Assembly (NCBI RefSeq): GCF_041058985.1
Contig: NZ_JBEHZE010000001.1
Location: 1,860,001 to 1,924,000 of the forward strand
From: Hyphococcus lacteus
GTDB lineage: Bacteria; Pseudomonadota; Alphaproteobacteria; Caulobacterales; Parvularculaceae
Direction: 5' to 3'
DNA length: 64,000 nt
Position 1 is the first letter of the stretch. Every line of letters starts with the position of its first letter. Shown one piece after another: positions 38,442 to 46,764 of this stretch. Under the pieces are notes generated by a model. It was not told the DNA's origin, made no database searches, and saw nothing but the letters and a program-made list of their open reading frames with translations. Both the position numbers and the translations under genes were made by a program.

Positions 38442-39140
38442 ATGGAAGCGGTTGTCGAAAAGCATCAATCCCGTGAAACTGCGATGCAACGCATGGCGCG
38501 CCACTCCGGCGCGCTTTTTGCTGCTTTGGTGCAGCTTGCTGCGCTAGCCGCCATTATGCTTCCCGTTTTGCTGGCTTCGATGCTGACCGTTGATATTCCC
38601 GTTTACGTTTTTGACCGTTTTGTTGGTGATGCAATTGCTTCGCGACCATCAAATTGGTTGTCACAGGGCAGCTTTATCATGGCATTTGTGCCGCTGATCG
38701 TGATTCTCTTTGCGCGGCGGTATGGTGGTGATGAAGCCTCACGCGCGGTCACTGCCGCTTGGGGATTGGCTGCGGTGGCCGTATTTGCCGAACTTTCCTA
38801 TTTGGCACCGGTCCTTGAATCGAGTGATTTCCCGAGTGTCCGTTATACGGTTTCGTTCACCGCGAGTGCTATGGCGGCGCAATATGTTGCGGCTAGCGTT
38901 TATGATATTGCGCGGGGCGGTGGTTTTTGGTGGCGTGCGCCGCTTTACGGTGCGCTTGCTGGCTATGCAATCTATGGGGTGATCTATTTCCCGGCGGTTT
39001 ACTGGGGAACGGGCGCACCGTGGTTTAATTGGATGGTTGGTGGATTTGCCATCAACACGGTCTTGGCATTTGCATTTCTAGGTGTTTACCGCGTGTTGCG
39101 AACGCCATTGCGTCCACGCGGCGGATTCGGTGGACGCTGA
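38442..39140 (+). CDS. Six-helix membrane protein, possibly VUT/YhhQ-like
   Basis: 232 residues with about six hydrophobic segments. The stretch SFTASAMAAQYVAASVYDIARGG followed by WWRAPLYGALAGYAIYGVIYF loosely recalls VUT/QPTR queuosine-precursor transporters, but I cannot confirm it. C-terminal end is basic (RTPLRPRGGFGGR). ATG at 38442 with GGTAGGG upstream. Convergent with hemB (14-bp gap). Confidence 0.6.
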   Translation: MEAVVEKHQSRETAMQRMARHSGALFAALVQLAALAAIMLPVLLASMLTVDIPVYVFDRFVGDAIASRPSNWLSQGSFIMAFVPLIVILFARRYGGDEASRAVTAAWGLAAVAVFAELSYLAPVLESSDFPSVRYTVSFTASAMAAQYVAASVYDIARGGGFWWRAPLYGALAGYAIYGVIYFPAVYWGTGAPWFNWMVGGFAINTVLAFAFLGVYRVLRTPLRPRGGFGGR

Positions 39141-39154
39141 GGTTTTGCGAAACG

Positions 39155-40156
39155 TTATTTATGAATGGCTCGCGCTGCATCCGCAGCGAAATAGGTGATA
39201 ATGCCGTCCGCGCCGGCGCGTTTGAACGCTAAAAGTGATTCGAGCATCGCGCGCTCACCATCAATCCAGCCATTTTGGGCAGCTGCCTTTATCATCGCGT
39301 ATTCTCCGGATACCTGAAAGGCGAAAGTCGGTGCGCCGAACTCGTCTTTGACCCGCCGAACGATATCAAGATATGGCAAACCCGGTTTTACCATTACGCT
39401 ATCGGCCCCCTCGGCAAGGTCAAGCGCCACTTCGCGCATGGCTTCGTCGGAATTCGCCGGATTCATCTGATAGGTACGTTTGTCGCCCTGAAGTACGCCA
39501 GCAGAGCCAATGGCTTCGCGATAGGGCCCGTAGAATGCTGATGCGTATTTCGCCGCATAGGCCATGATCTGAACGTGTGAGAAGCCAGCGGTATCAAGCC
39601 CGCTGCGAATGGCGGCGACGCGGCCATCCATCATGTCTGATGGGGCAATAACATCGAACCCAGCTTGGGCTTGAACGACAGATTGTTTGATGAGGATTTC
39701 AACAGTTTCGTCATTGAGAATTTCACCGTCGCGCATTAGTCCGTCATGGCCGTGATCGGTGTAGGGGTCGAGCGCGACATCGGCCATAAGCCCGACCTCG
39801 GGTACTTCTTTCTTTATGATGCGCGCAGCACGGCACATAAGGTTATCTGGGTTTGTTGCTTCTTCGCCATGTTCGGTACGGCCATCAGCATCTGTGTACG
39901 GAAATAGTGCCAAAGCGGGAATTCCAAGCTCACGCGCTTGAATTGCGGCCTTTACTGCCTCATCAGGGGACAGGCGGTGAACACCCGGCATCGCGGCAAT
40001 AGGCTCGCGAACATTTTTTCCGTCTTTTAATATTACCGCCCAAATTAAATCATTGGCCGACAAATTGTTCTCTTCATAAAGCCGTCGGGACCAATCGGTC
40101 TGGCGGGGACGCCGTAAACGTAGGGCTGGGAAGCGGGCGAGGGGTTTCTTGTTCAT
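39155..40156 (-). CDS. hemB: Delta-aminolevulinic acid dehydratase (porphobilinogen synthase)
   Basis: Condenses two 5-aminolevulinate molecules to porphobilinogen in haem synthesis. 333 residues. The two active-site lysines are in MAYAAKYASAFYGPYREA and DSVMVKPGLPYLD. The metal region DVALDPYTDHGHDG lacks the cysteines of zinc-dependent forms, as in Mg2+-type alphaproteobacterial enzymes. Works with the hemA product encoded 0.9 kb away. Confidence 0.95.
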   Translation of the reverse strand: MNKKPLARFPALRLRRPRQTDWSRRLYEENNLSANDLIWAVILKDGKNVREPIAAMPGVHRLSPDEAVKAAIQARELGIPALALFPYTDADGRTEHGEEATNPDNLMCRAARIIKKEVPEVGLMADVALDPYTDHGHDGLMRDGEILNDETVEILIKQSVVQAQAGFDVIAPSDMMDGRVAAIRSGLDTAGFSHVQIMAYAAKYASAFYGPYREAIGSAGVLQGDKRTYQMNPANSDEAMREVALDLAEGADSVMVKPGLPYLDIVRRVKDEFGAPTFAFQVSGEYAMIKAAAQNGWIDGERAMLESLLAFKRAGADGIITYFAADAARAIHK

Positions 40157-40209
40157 GTTCTGTTATGAATTTCCGGTTTGCTAACCACAGCTATTACTGC
40201 CCTCATTAG

Positions 40210-40225
40210 AATTTGATTTCAAATT
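40210..40225. promoter_or_regulatory. Palindromic operator candidate between hemB and ldtR
   Basis: AATTTGATTTCAAATT: perfect 7-bp arms with a 2-base spacer, in the middle of the divergent gap. The size and AT-rich symmetry suit a MarR-family dimer, so autoregulation by LdtR and joint control of hemB is plausible. Confidence 0.5.
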
Positions 40226-40302
40226 GAACAGTCGAGCTTAACGGCGCTTTTAGACCTCGTATGTATAAGATGCCTTCAAGTTTGGTTGAGTGAGATAAAA
40301 AG

Positions 40303-40830
40303 ATGGCAGTAAATGGGGCTATAAGAGAAGTAATCGGTGAAAGTGTTAACGCGGTCAGTCAAGACCCGGAAGCGCTTGAAACTGGATATCTTCAACTTTT
40401 GCATTTGGTGGAGCGGCTTCATCGTCAGCTTCTTGATGTTATTAAAGATGAATTGGAACGCCTAGGGCAAACGGATATCAATTCCGTTCAGGCCTTGTTG
40501 TTATACAACATTGGCGACGCCGAGCTAACACCGGGTGAGCTACGTTCTCGTGGGCACTATCTTGGCTCAAACGTATCCTACAACCTCAAGCAACTGGTTG
40601 AAAAAGGGTACATTCGGGACGAGCGCTCTAATACTGATCGCCGGTCAAAACGCGTTTCCCTAACTGAAATCGGCCTTGAAGTACGCGACGCAATTACTGG
40701 CCTGTTTCAGCGCCAGTTATCGTCTGTTGAACATGTTGGCGGTGTGAACAATCAACTGATCGAAGACACAAACAAAACCCTTCAACGCTTAGAGCGTTTC
40801 TGGGCTGATCAGGTTCGCTACCGCTTATAA
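40303..40830 (+). CDS. ldtR: MarR-family transcriptional regulator LdtR
   Basis: 175 residues with the winged-helix core: DINSVQALLLYNIGDAELTPGELRSRGHYLGSNVSYNLKQLVEKGYIRDERSNTDRRSKRVSLTEIG. The recognition helix region SRGHYLGSNVSYNLKQL is characteristic of LdtR, named for control of an L,D-transpeptidase in Liberibacter. Divergent from hemB. Confidence 0.85.
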   Translation: MAVNGAIREVIGESVNAVSQDPEALETGYLQLLHLVERLHRQLLDVIKDELERLGQTDINSVQALLLYNIGDAELTPGELRSRGHYLGSNVSYNLKQLVEKGYIRDERSNTDRRSKRVSLTEIGLEVRDAITGLFQRQLSSVEHVGGVNNQLIEDTNKTLQRLERFWADQVRYRL

Positions 40831-40876
40831 TTTTCGTTTCTGATAATCATTCTCAACGAAGATCAATCTTATTGCC

Positions 40877-40910
40877 AACGCGCCTCTTCCGGGGGGCGCG
40901 TTTCCTTTTG
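40877..40910 (+). terminator. Rho-independent terminator after ldtR
   Basis: AACGCGCC (40877-40884) pairs with GGCGCGTT region (40894-40902), followed by TTTCCTTTT. Confidence 0.75.
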
Positions 40911-41030
40911 TTCCGTGCGTCGTTCGGTCCGTCTATTTGATAGCGCTTTGCACTAGTCATTGGTGCCCTGAGTTGATTATGTGTAACCTGATTTGAGGAA
41001 AAGCGTGGGCGCAAGGCCCCGGCGAGTGTG

Positions 41031-42245
41031 ATGGTCGATTACAACGAAGCATTTCGAGCAGCCGTAGAAGCTGTGCGAGCAGAGGGGCGCTATCGGGTTT
41101 TCGCTGATATTGAGCGGATCCGTGGCAAGTTTCCAACCGCATTATATCATGGCGGCGCGACACCTCGTGAGATTACGGTTTGGTGCTCGAATGATTATCT
41201 CGGTATGGGGCAGCATCCGGCTGTAGTCGGCGCGATGCAAGAGGCGGCTGATCGGGTTGGCGCTGGTGCAGGCGGAACGCGCAACATTGCCGGGACAACG
41301 CATTACCATGTTCGCCTAGAGCGTGCGCTGGCTGATCTTCACGGTAAAGAAGCTGCGCTTCTATTTACATCCGGCTACGTATCAAACGAAGCTACGCTTT
41401 CTACAATTTCACGAATTTTGCCCGACTGCGTGATCCTTTCTGATGAATTGAATCATGCCTCTATGATCGAGGGTATTCGTGCTGGTCGTTCTATTAAACG
41501 AATTTGGCGTCATAATGATATGGCGCATCTCGAAGAGATGCTCGCGGAATTGCCAATCGAACGGCCGAAAGTGATCGCGTTTGAATCGGTCTATTCGATG
41601 GATGGTGATATTGCGCCACTTAAAGAAATTTGTGACCTCGCGGAACGTTACAACGCATTTACCTATCTCGACGAAGTCCATGCGGTGGGCCTTTATGGCA
41701 AGCGCGGTGGTGGTGTTGCGGAGCGGGAAAACCTTTCGCATAGGATTGACATCATCGAAGGTACGCTTGGTAAAGCCTTTGGTGTGATGGGCGGTTACAT
41801 TACCGCAAACGCATCTATAATTGATGCGGTTCGTTCGTATGCGTCCGGATTTATTTTCACAACGGCGCTGTCACCAGTTTTGGTGGCAGGTGCATTGGCG
41901 AGTGTTGAGACTTTGAAAGAGTCCAATCACTTGCGTGAACAGCATCAGGAGCGTGCGGCGCATCTTAAAGCGTTGTTAGCCGAGGCTGGTTTGCCAGTTA
42001 TGGAATCGGTTAGCCATATTGTGCCAATAAAAGTAGGCGATCCCGTTCAATGTAAGCGGGTGACGGACTACCTATTGGACGAACACGGCATTTATGTGCA
42101 GCCGATCAATTATCCGACCGTGCCGAAAGGGACTGAACGCCTGCGTTTGACCCCGACTCCGCTTCATGGCGACGACCTTATGGGCCGGCTAATCGAAGCG
42201 CTTGATGACGCTTGGAATGTCTTGAAATTACGGCGCGCTGCGTAA
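41031..42245 (+). CDS. hemA: 5-aminolevulinate synthase
   Basis: PLP enzyme joining glycine and succinyl-CoA, the first step of the C4 haem pathway. 404 residues. Substrate-binding N terminus GRYRVFADIERI, VWCSNDYLGMGQHP, AGAGGTRNIAGTTHYH, and the PLP-lysine motif EGTLGKAFGVMGGY. ATG at 41031 is chosen; the preceding GTG adds one residue. Enzyme presence supports Alphaproteobacteria. Confidence 0.95.
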   Translation: MVDYNEAFRAAVEAVRAEGRYRVFADIERIRGKFPTALYHGGATPREITVWCSNDYLGMGQHPAVVGAMQEAADRVGAGAGGTRNIAGTTHYHVRLERALADLHGKEAALLFTSGYVSNEATLSTISRILPDCVILSDELNHASMIEGIRAGRSIKRIWRHNDMAHLEEMLAELPIERPKVIAFESVYSMDGDIAPLKEICDLAERYNAFTYLDEVHAVGLYGKRGGGVAERENLSHRIDIIEGTLGKAFGVMGGYITANASIIDAVRSYASGFIFTTALSPVLVAGALASVETLKESNHLREQHQERAAHLKALLAEAGLPVMESVSHIVPIKVGDPVQCKRVTDYLLDEHGIYVQPINYPTVPKGTERLRLTPTPLHGDDLMGRLIEALDDAWNVLKLRRAA

Positions 42246-42330
42246 TGTGACTGGCCTTAGGGCCCCGTTAGCGCATTGGCAGGTGATAAGGGACTGGTGC
42301 TTGGCCTTTCCAATCCCTATGTTCCGGAAA

Positions 42331-43506
42331 ATGACCACGATTACTGACATATCCACTATCGACGCACCGCGCATAGATCTCGGGGTGCCCGCTGGCTCGC
42401 GCGTGATCGTCGCGATGTCGGGCGGTGTGGATTCGTCAGTGACCGCCGCTCTTTGCAAGCTTTCTGGTTATGATGTGGTGGGCGTGACGTTGCAGCTCTA
42501 TGATCATGGGGTCGCGATCCAGAAAAAAGGTGCTTGCTGCGCGGGGCAGGATATCCATGATGCGCGGCGTGTGGCCGAAGCAATGGGATTTCCGCATTAT
42601 GTGCTGGATTACGAAAATCGCTTTGGCGAAGCCGTCATGGAAGACTTCGCTGATACCTATTTAGCAGGCGCTACACCAATCCCTTGTGTACGGTGTAATG
42701 AGCGTGTGAAGTTCAAAGACCTTTTGGAAACAGCACGTGACCTCGGCGGTGTAGCGATGGCGACCGGGCATTACATTCGCCGCGTCGAAGGCCCGAATGG
42801 CGCGGAGATGCGTCGCGCTGTCGATGCGTCCAAAGATCAAAGCTATTTCCTGTTTTCGACCACCAAAGAGCAGCTTGATTTTCTCAGATTTCCTTTGGGC
42901 GAGATGCCGAAGGCAGAGGTCCGTAGAATTGCCTCTGAATTAGGCCTGGTCGTCGCTGATAAGCCGGATAGCCAAGACATTTGTTTCGTCCCCGAAGGCA
43001 AATATGCCTCGGTTGTTGAACGTATTCGTCCGGGCGCGGTTGAACCCGGCGAGATTATCCATGTGGACGGAACGGTAATGGCGCGTCATCAGGGTGTAAT
43101 TCACTACACGGTTGGTCAGCGCCGCGGGCTTGGTGTCGCGACTGGTGACCCGCTTTATGTGGTTCGGTTGGACGCGGCGAAGCGCCAAGTCATTGTTGGG
43201 CCGCGAGAGGCGCTGATGATTTCACGTGTGCACCTCAAGGAAGTCACTTGGCTCGGCGACGGCGAGGGTGAGGCAACAGCGCGTGCTGGTGCTAATGTGG
43301 CGGTGAAAGTGCGATCAACGCGACCGCCGGCACCAGCAAAGCTTATCTGGGATGCGGAAAGCCCCACAGGGTGGGCCGTGGATCTAGTGGCCGCAGAAGA
43401 AGGTGTCGCACCGGGGCAGGCATGTGTCTTTTATTCGCCGGATGCCGCTAATGACCGTGTGCTCGGCGGGGGGTGGATCGCAGGAACGACAGCCGCAGCG
43501 CACTGA
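42331..43506 (+). CDS. mnmA: tRNA-specific 2-thiouridylase
   Basis: Sulfurates U34 of certain tRNAs. 391 residues. PP-loop SGGVDSSVTAA, the first catalytic cysteine in PIPCVRCNERVKF, the second in DSQDICFV, and DASKDQSYFLF. C-terminal beta-barrel with VGQRRGLGV. The start is uncertain: ATG 42331 gives a family-like N terminus; ATG 42319 adds four residues; neither has a clear ribosome site. Follows hemA by 85 bases. Confidence 0.92.
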   Translation: MTTITDISTIDAPRIDLGVPAGSRVIVAMSGGVDSSVTAALCKLSGYDVVGVTLQLYDHGVAIQKKGACCAGQDIHDARRVAEAMGFPHYVLDYENRFGEAVMEDFADTYLAGATPIPCVRCNERVKFKDLLETARDLGGVAMATGHYIRRVEGPNGAEMRRAVDASKDQSYFLFSTTKEQLDFLRFPLGEMPKAEVRRIASELGLVVADKPDSQDICFVPEGKYASVVERIRPGAVEPGEIIHVDGTVMARHQGVIHYTVGQRRGLGVATGDPLYVVRLDAAKRQVIVGPREALMISRVHLKEVTWLGDGEGEATARAGANVAVKVRSTRPPAPAKLIWDAESPTGWAVDLVAAEEGVAPGQACVFYSPDAANDRVLGGGWIAGTTAAAH

Positions 43507-43663
43507 TCAAGGTTGTTAATTGGACCATAAACCGAAACTCTGTTGTGTTTATTGGAAAGGTTGGCAACCAATTAGCGACGGTGAATTGACTATGATGATC
43601 TTGCAACGCACACCGGTTTCGTTCACTACCGAGGCGAGCTTTAGTTGATGCGCGGGAATATCC

Positions 43664-44032
43664 ATGGCCAAGAACCTGTATGATTGTTTGAAATGTTCAG
43701 CCTATTGCTGTTCCTATACCCATATTCCGACCACAAAGACGGATATCAAGCGGTTGGCAAAACACTTCGAAGTAACGCCTGAGCAGGCGGAAAAGAAGTT
43801 CACGAAAAAGGGTGATAAAACTAACCCGCGTGTTATTCGCCATACCGAAGACGAGCATTTTGTGACGTCGTGCATGTTCCTCGACAAAGACACGCGCAAC
43901 TGCACAATCTATGATGCGCGGCCTAAAATTTGCCGAGAATTTCCTACGCAAAAACGCTGCGGCTATTATGAATTCTTGAAATGGGAGCGCGAGGTTCAGG
44001 ACGATCCATCATGGGTAGCGACGACCGACTAA
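43664..44032 (+). CDS. YkgJ-type cysteine-cluster protein
   Basis: 122 residues with the zinc or iron cluster pattern: CLKCSAYCCSY at the start, then CMFLDKDTRNCTIYDARPKICREFPTQKRCGYYEFL. Function unknown; the family is linked to metal binding. ATG at 43664; six bases separate it from the oxidase gene, so they are probably co-transcribed. Confidence 0.85.
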   Translation: MAKNLYDCLKCSAYCCSYTHIPTTKTDIKRLAKHFEVTPEQAEKKFTKKGDKTNPRVIRHTEDEHFVTSCMFLDKDTRNCTIYDARPKICREFPTQKRCGYYEFLKWEREVQDDPSWVATTD

Positions 44033-44038
44033 ATTCCG

Positions 44039-45148
44039 ATGTCTGAGCAAGTCGATGTCATCGTCATCGGTGCCGGAGTAATTGGACTGGCTACCGCACG
44101 GGCGCTAGCGCGTGCAGGTCGCGATGTCATTGTCGTTGAGAAAAACGAGGCATTTGGCGAAGAGACATCTTCACGAAATTCGGAAGTTATCCATGCAGGT
44201 ATTCAATACAAACCTGACGGAGTCCGTGCGCAGTTGGCGGTAAAAGGGCGAGATGCACTCTACGCGTTCTGTAAAAGCCACCACGTAAATCACCGACGCT
44301 GCGGAAAGTTGCTCGTTGCGATCGGTGACACAGAAGTGGCTGGGCTTGAGCCTTTGAAGAAAAAAGCTGAAAGCAATGGCGTTGATGATCTTGAGATCAT
44401 TGATGGCGCTACTGCGCGCCGATTAGAGCCGGGATTGTATTGTGATGCCGCCATTCGGTCGCCATCATCAGGTATAATCGACAGTCACGGACTAATGCTC
44501 GCGCTTCTCGGTGAAATAGAAGACGCAGGCGGGGTCTTGGCGTTGTCGTCGCCGGTGGTGTCTGGTCGTGTGCTGAGTAATGGAATTGAGCTGACGGTAG
44601 GGCGCGATGACCGAATGACGTTAAAGGCCAGCTTGGTTGTTAATTGTGGTGGCCTTTGGTCCGATCAGGTGGCGCGGTCAATCATCGGTATTCCAGATGA
44701 ATCAATACCCACGTTGAAATACGGCAAGGGACAGTATTTTACCTATTCCGGCGCGGCACCATTCTCGCGGTTGATTTACCCGTTGCCTTCGCCCGATAGC
44801 CAGGGGGTACATTATACCTGCGATCTCGGTGGGCAGGGAAAACTAGGCCCTGACATTACTTTTGTAGACTCTAATACGAATTACGATGTCGATGCGAGCC
44901 GCCGCGCGGCATTCGCGGCGTCAGCACGCCGATTCTGGCCAGACATAGACGAGAACAAATTGGTGCCGGGTTATGCCGGTATCAGACCCAAGCTAAAGGG
45001 ACCGGGCGAGGAGGGGGATTTCATGTTCTCTGATCCGTCCCATCACGGCGTTCCGAATTATCTTGGGCTATACGGCATCGAATCACCGGGCCTTACCACC
45101 TGTCTGGCAGTGGCTGAGCGTGCGTTGTCGATCATCAAGAAAATGTAA
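44039..45148 (+). CDS. FAD-dependent oxidoreductase, L-2-hydroxyglutarate oxidase-like
   Basis: 369 residues, DAO-type fold. Dinucleotide site VIVIGAGVIGLATARALARAG; ETSSRNSEVIHAGIQY and LVVNCGGLWSDQVA match LhgO/L2HGDH. C-terminal GYAGIRPKLKGPG and GIESPGLTTCLAVAE close the FAD site. Probable role: oxidation of L-2-hydroxyglutarate or a related 2-hydroxy acid, feeding the quinone pool. Confidence 0.85.
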   Translation: MSEQVDVIVIGAGVIGLATARALARAGRDVIVVEKNEAFGEETSSRNSEVIHAGIQYKPDGVRAQLAVKGRDALYAFCKSHHVNHRRCGKLLVAIGDTEVAGLEPLKKKAESNGVDDLEIIDGATARRLEPGLYCDAAIRSPSSGIIDSHGLMLALLGEIEDAGGVLALSSPVVSGRVLSNGIELTVGRDDRMTLKASLVVNCGGLWSDQVARSIIGIPDESIPTLKYGKGQYFTYSGAAPFSRLIYPLPSPDSQGVHYTCDLGGQGKLGPDITFVDSNTNYDVDASRRAAFAASARRFWPDIDENKLVPGYAGIRPKLKGPGEEGDFMFSDPSHHGVPNYLGLYGIESPGLTTCLAVAERALSIIKKM

Positions 45149-45237
45149 ACACCAGCAAACGTTGCTGCCCCAGTTGTGGCGTTGCGATTAAGTCAAAAAT
45201 TCCTTCAGATTAAGCGCCTTCGCGGCCATTTCGGCCC

Positions 45238-45266
45238 TTGCGGGCGCGCACAGGTGACGCTATAGA
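45238..45266 (+). promoter_or_regulatory. Promoter of tRNA-Met
   Basis: TTGCGG at 45238-45243, 17-base spacer, TATAGA at 45261-45266, about 45 bases before the tRNA. Confidence 0.6.
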
Positions 45267-45312
45267 CCACGGCTCCCGGCGCGATGCGAAGGTTCGTGCT
45301 GGCCCTAATTGG

Positions 45313-45389
45313 GGCGGGGTAGCTCAGTTGGTGAGAGCGCAGGATTCATAACCCTGAGGTCGGTAGTTCAAATCTACCTCCCGCTACCA
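45313..45389 (+). tRNA. tRNA-Met (CAT), elongator type
   Basis: 77 nt; acceptor GGCGGGG/TCCCGCT with a G1-U72 wobble, anticodon loop TTCATAA, T-loop GTTCAAATC, encoded CCA. The lack of a 1-72 mismatch and of the anticodon-stem GGG:CCC run argues against initiator; Ile2 (lysidine) is less likely. Confidence 0.92.
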
Positions 45390-45446
45390 TTTATTTAATT
45401 CACGCAGGATTGTTTCCGGAATTAGGGAAGGTTTCCCTAGTTTGGC

Positions 45447-46304
45447 CTAGGCGTGACGCCATTGCGGGCGATTAGATGATGTCTCTCTGATTAGACGCAG
45501 GTTGTATTCATATTGGTCTGGTCGATATAGGCTTATATGATACATGAACGGGACATTGTCTTTGTCATACACGGTGCGCCGTAGTTGAATTAAGGCAGAG
45601 CCAATCGGTACATTTAATGCTTCGGCAGTTGCGCCTTGGGCCAACACAGCACTTAACAACTGATCAGCCGCCACAGCGATAAAACCAGTACGTTCGATCT
45701 GAAAAAGTAAAGGCTCATCACTAATGTTGTTTTCATCAAGATTGCGCGCCGCGTAAGGGGCAACAAAGAGCCGCGTTAATGAAAAAGGTTCTTCCGTGCT
45801 AAATCGAAGGCGGCTGAGGTGAAAACACTCGATCTTTGCATTCAGCCGTAGAGCTTCGGTTACGTCGGAGGGTGGTACCTGCCAACCAATGGATAGATTT
45901 TTGACAATAGAGGCAATTCCACGAGTGAGCAGGTTTTCGACCGGGCCTTCAAAAAGAGGTGGATTTTTAGAGGTGTTGTGACCAATCACGACAGTGCGTG
46001 CCCCGCGACGACGGCGTACCATTCCCTCTTGCTCAAGTTGGTGTAGCGCGTTCCGAACGGTGATGCGTGAAACACTAAATTGCGCCGTCATTTCATTTTC
46101 AGACGGTAGCACTTCCCCAGCTCGAAAATTCCCATCGCGAATCTGCTGCGCTAAAAGAACATATAGTTGATAGTAGGCCGGCACACCGCCACGCTTACTG
46201 GGCGCGTTCGTTTTTGTGTTGTTGTCGTGTTTCGCTAATTGCGCGTTTGCCTTTTTCACTATTGTCTCTGGTGTTTCACGCTTTTTCTTTTGAGGGGATC
46301 CCAA
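45447..46304 (-). CDS. GntR-family regulator with UTRA domain (HutC subgroup)
   Basis: 285 residues. A basic, low-complexity N terminus (1-35) precedes the winged helix: PAYYQLYVLLAQQIRDGNFRAGEVLPSENEMTAQFSVSRITVRNALHQLEQEGMVRRRRG. The UTRA effector domain (about 120-275) ends LIQLRRTVYDKDNVPFMYHISLYRPDQYEY. Start is uncertain: TTG 46304 or GTG 46259, neither with a good ribosome site. Ligand unknown. It may regulate the TRAP operon beyond the element; before insertion, the lpxR-like gene was its direct neighbour. Confidence 0.85.
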   Translation of the reverse strand: MGSPQKKKRETPETIVKKANAQLAKHDNNTKTNAPSKRGGVPAYYQLYVLLAQQIRDGNFRAGEVLPSENEMTAQFSVSRITVRNALHQLEQEGMVRRRRGARTVVIGHNTSKNPPLFEGPVENLLTRGIASIVKNLSIGWQVPPSDVTEALRLNAKIECFHLSRLRFSTEEPFSLTRLFVAPYAARNLDENNISDEPLLFQIERTGFIAVAADQLLSAVLAQGATAEALNVPIGSALIQLRRTVYDKDNVPFMYHISLYRPDQYEYNLRLIRETSSNRPQWRHA

Positions 46305-46465
46305 GAGAATGTTGTAAGTATTGGTTTTGTCGAAACAGTTAAGCAGATATCAGTATCGAATATGATACTAATACTTAATATTGATGCTTATGTAAAACAC
46401 CAAGTTAGTTTGGTTATGCTTATGTTAAACTGCTTGATTTGTTGATCCGGGAGCCAGAACAGTAA

Positions 46466-46473
46466 TTAGAATT
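46466..46473. repeat. Target site duplication, left copy
   Basis: TTAGAATT, identical to 50393-50400. Eight bases is the duplication length made by IS1595-family transposases. Confidence 0.9.
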
Positions 46474-46496
46474 CGGAATTATGCACTTAACAAAGG
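46474..46496. repeat. Left terminal inverted repeat of the IS1595-type element
   Basis: Begins CGGAATTATGCACTTAAC and matches the reverse complement of 50370-50392 at 21 of 23 positions. Confidence 0.92.
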
Positions 46497-46509
46497 CTCA
46501 TAAGAGCCT
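46494..46509 (-). terminator. Hairpin at the relE stop, candidate terminator
   Basis: On the minus strand AGGCTC-TTAT-GAGCCT followed by TTGTT. It overlaps the relE stop codon and the inner edge of the left repeat, so transcription would end inside the element. Confidence 0.55.
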
Positions 46510-46761
46510 GTAAGCATTAGCGCGATTTGCTATTTTAAGCACCCGGATCACACTTTTTGCGTCTGGCGCCGTATAGATGATGCGATAGTCACCAAACCGG
46601 AGCCGCCAAAGGCCGTCATGGCCCTTGAGTTTTTTCGCCCCGACAGGGCTGGCGTCAGTCTCCAAAATATCGATCTTGGCTGCCACGCGCTTAGCGTCCC
46701 TGCCATTTAACGCATCAAGCTGCTTAATGGCGGATGGCTTCAAGATCACCTGATAAGCCAA
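46498..46761 (-). CDS. RelE/ParE-superfamily toxin
   Basis: 87 residues, whole family length: MAYQVILKPSAIKQLDAL, helix DAKRVAAKIDIL, then KLKGHDGLWRLRFGDYRIIYTAPDAKSVIRVLKIANRANAYRL. The WRLRFGDYRIIY core and the terminal basic/aromatic residues are typical of RelE toxins that cut mRNA on ribosomes. Start is TTG at 46761, three bases after the methylase TGA, so its translation should be coupled to the methylase and kept low. There is no separate antitoxin gene on either side. Confidence 0.87.
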   Translation of the reverse strand: MAYQVILKPSAIKQLDALNGRDAKRVAAKIDILETDASPVGAKKLKGHDGLWRLRFGDYRIIYTAPDAKSVIRVLKIANRANAYRLL

Positions 46762-46764
46762 GGA

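Noticed and set aside
46305..46465. Separate antitoxin gene for the RelE toxin
   Set aside because: The AT-rich gap between the toxin and gntR has no suitable frame, and it lies outside the element.
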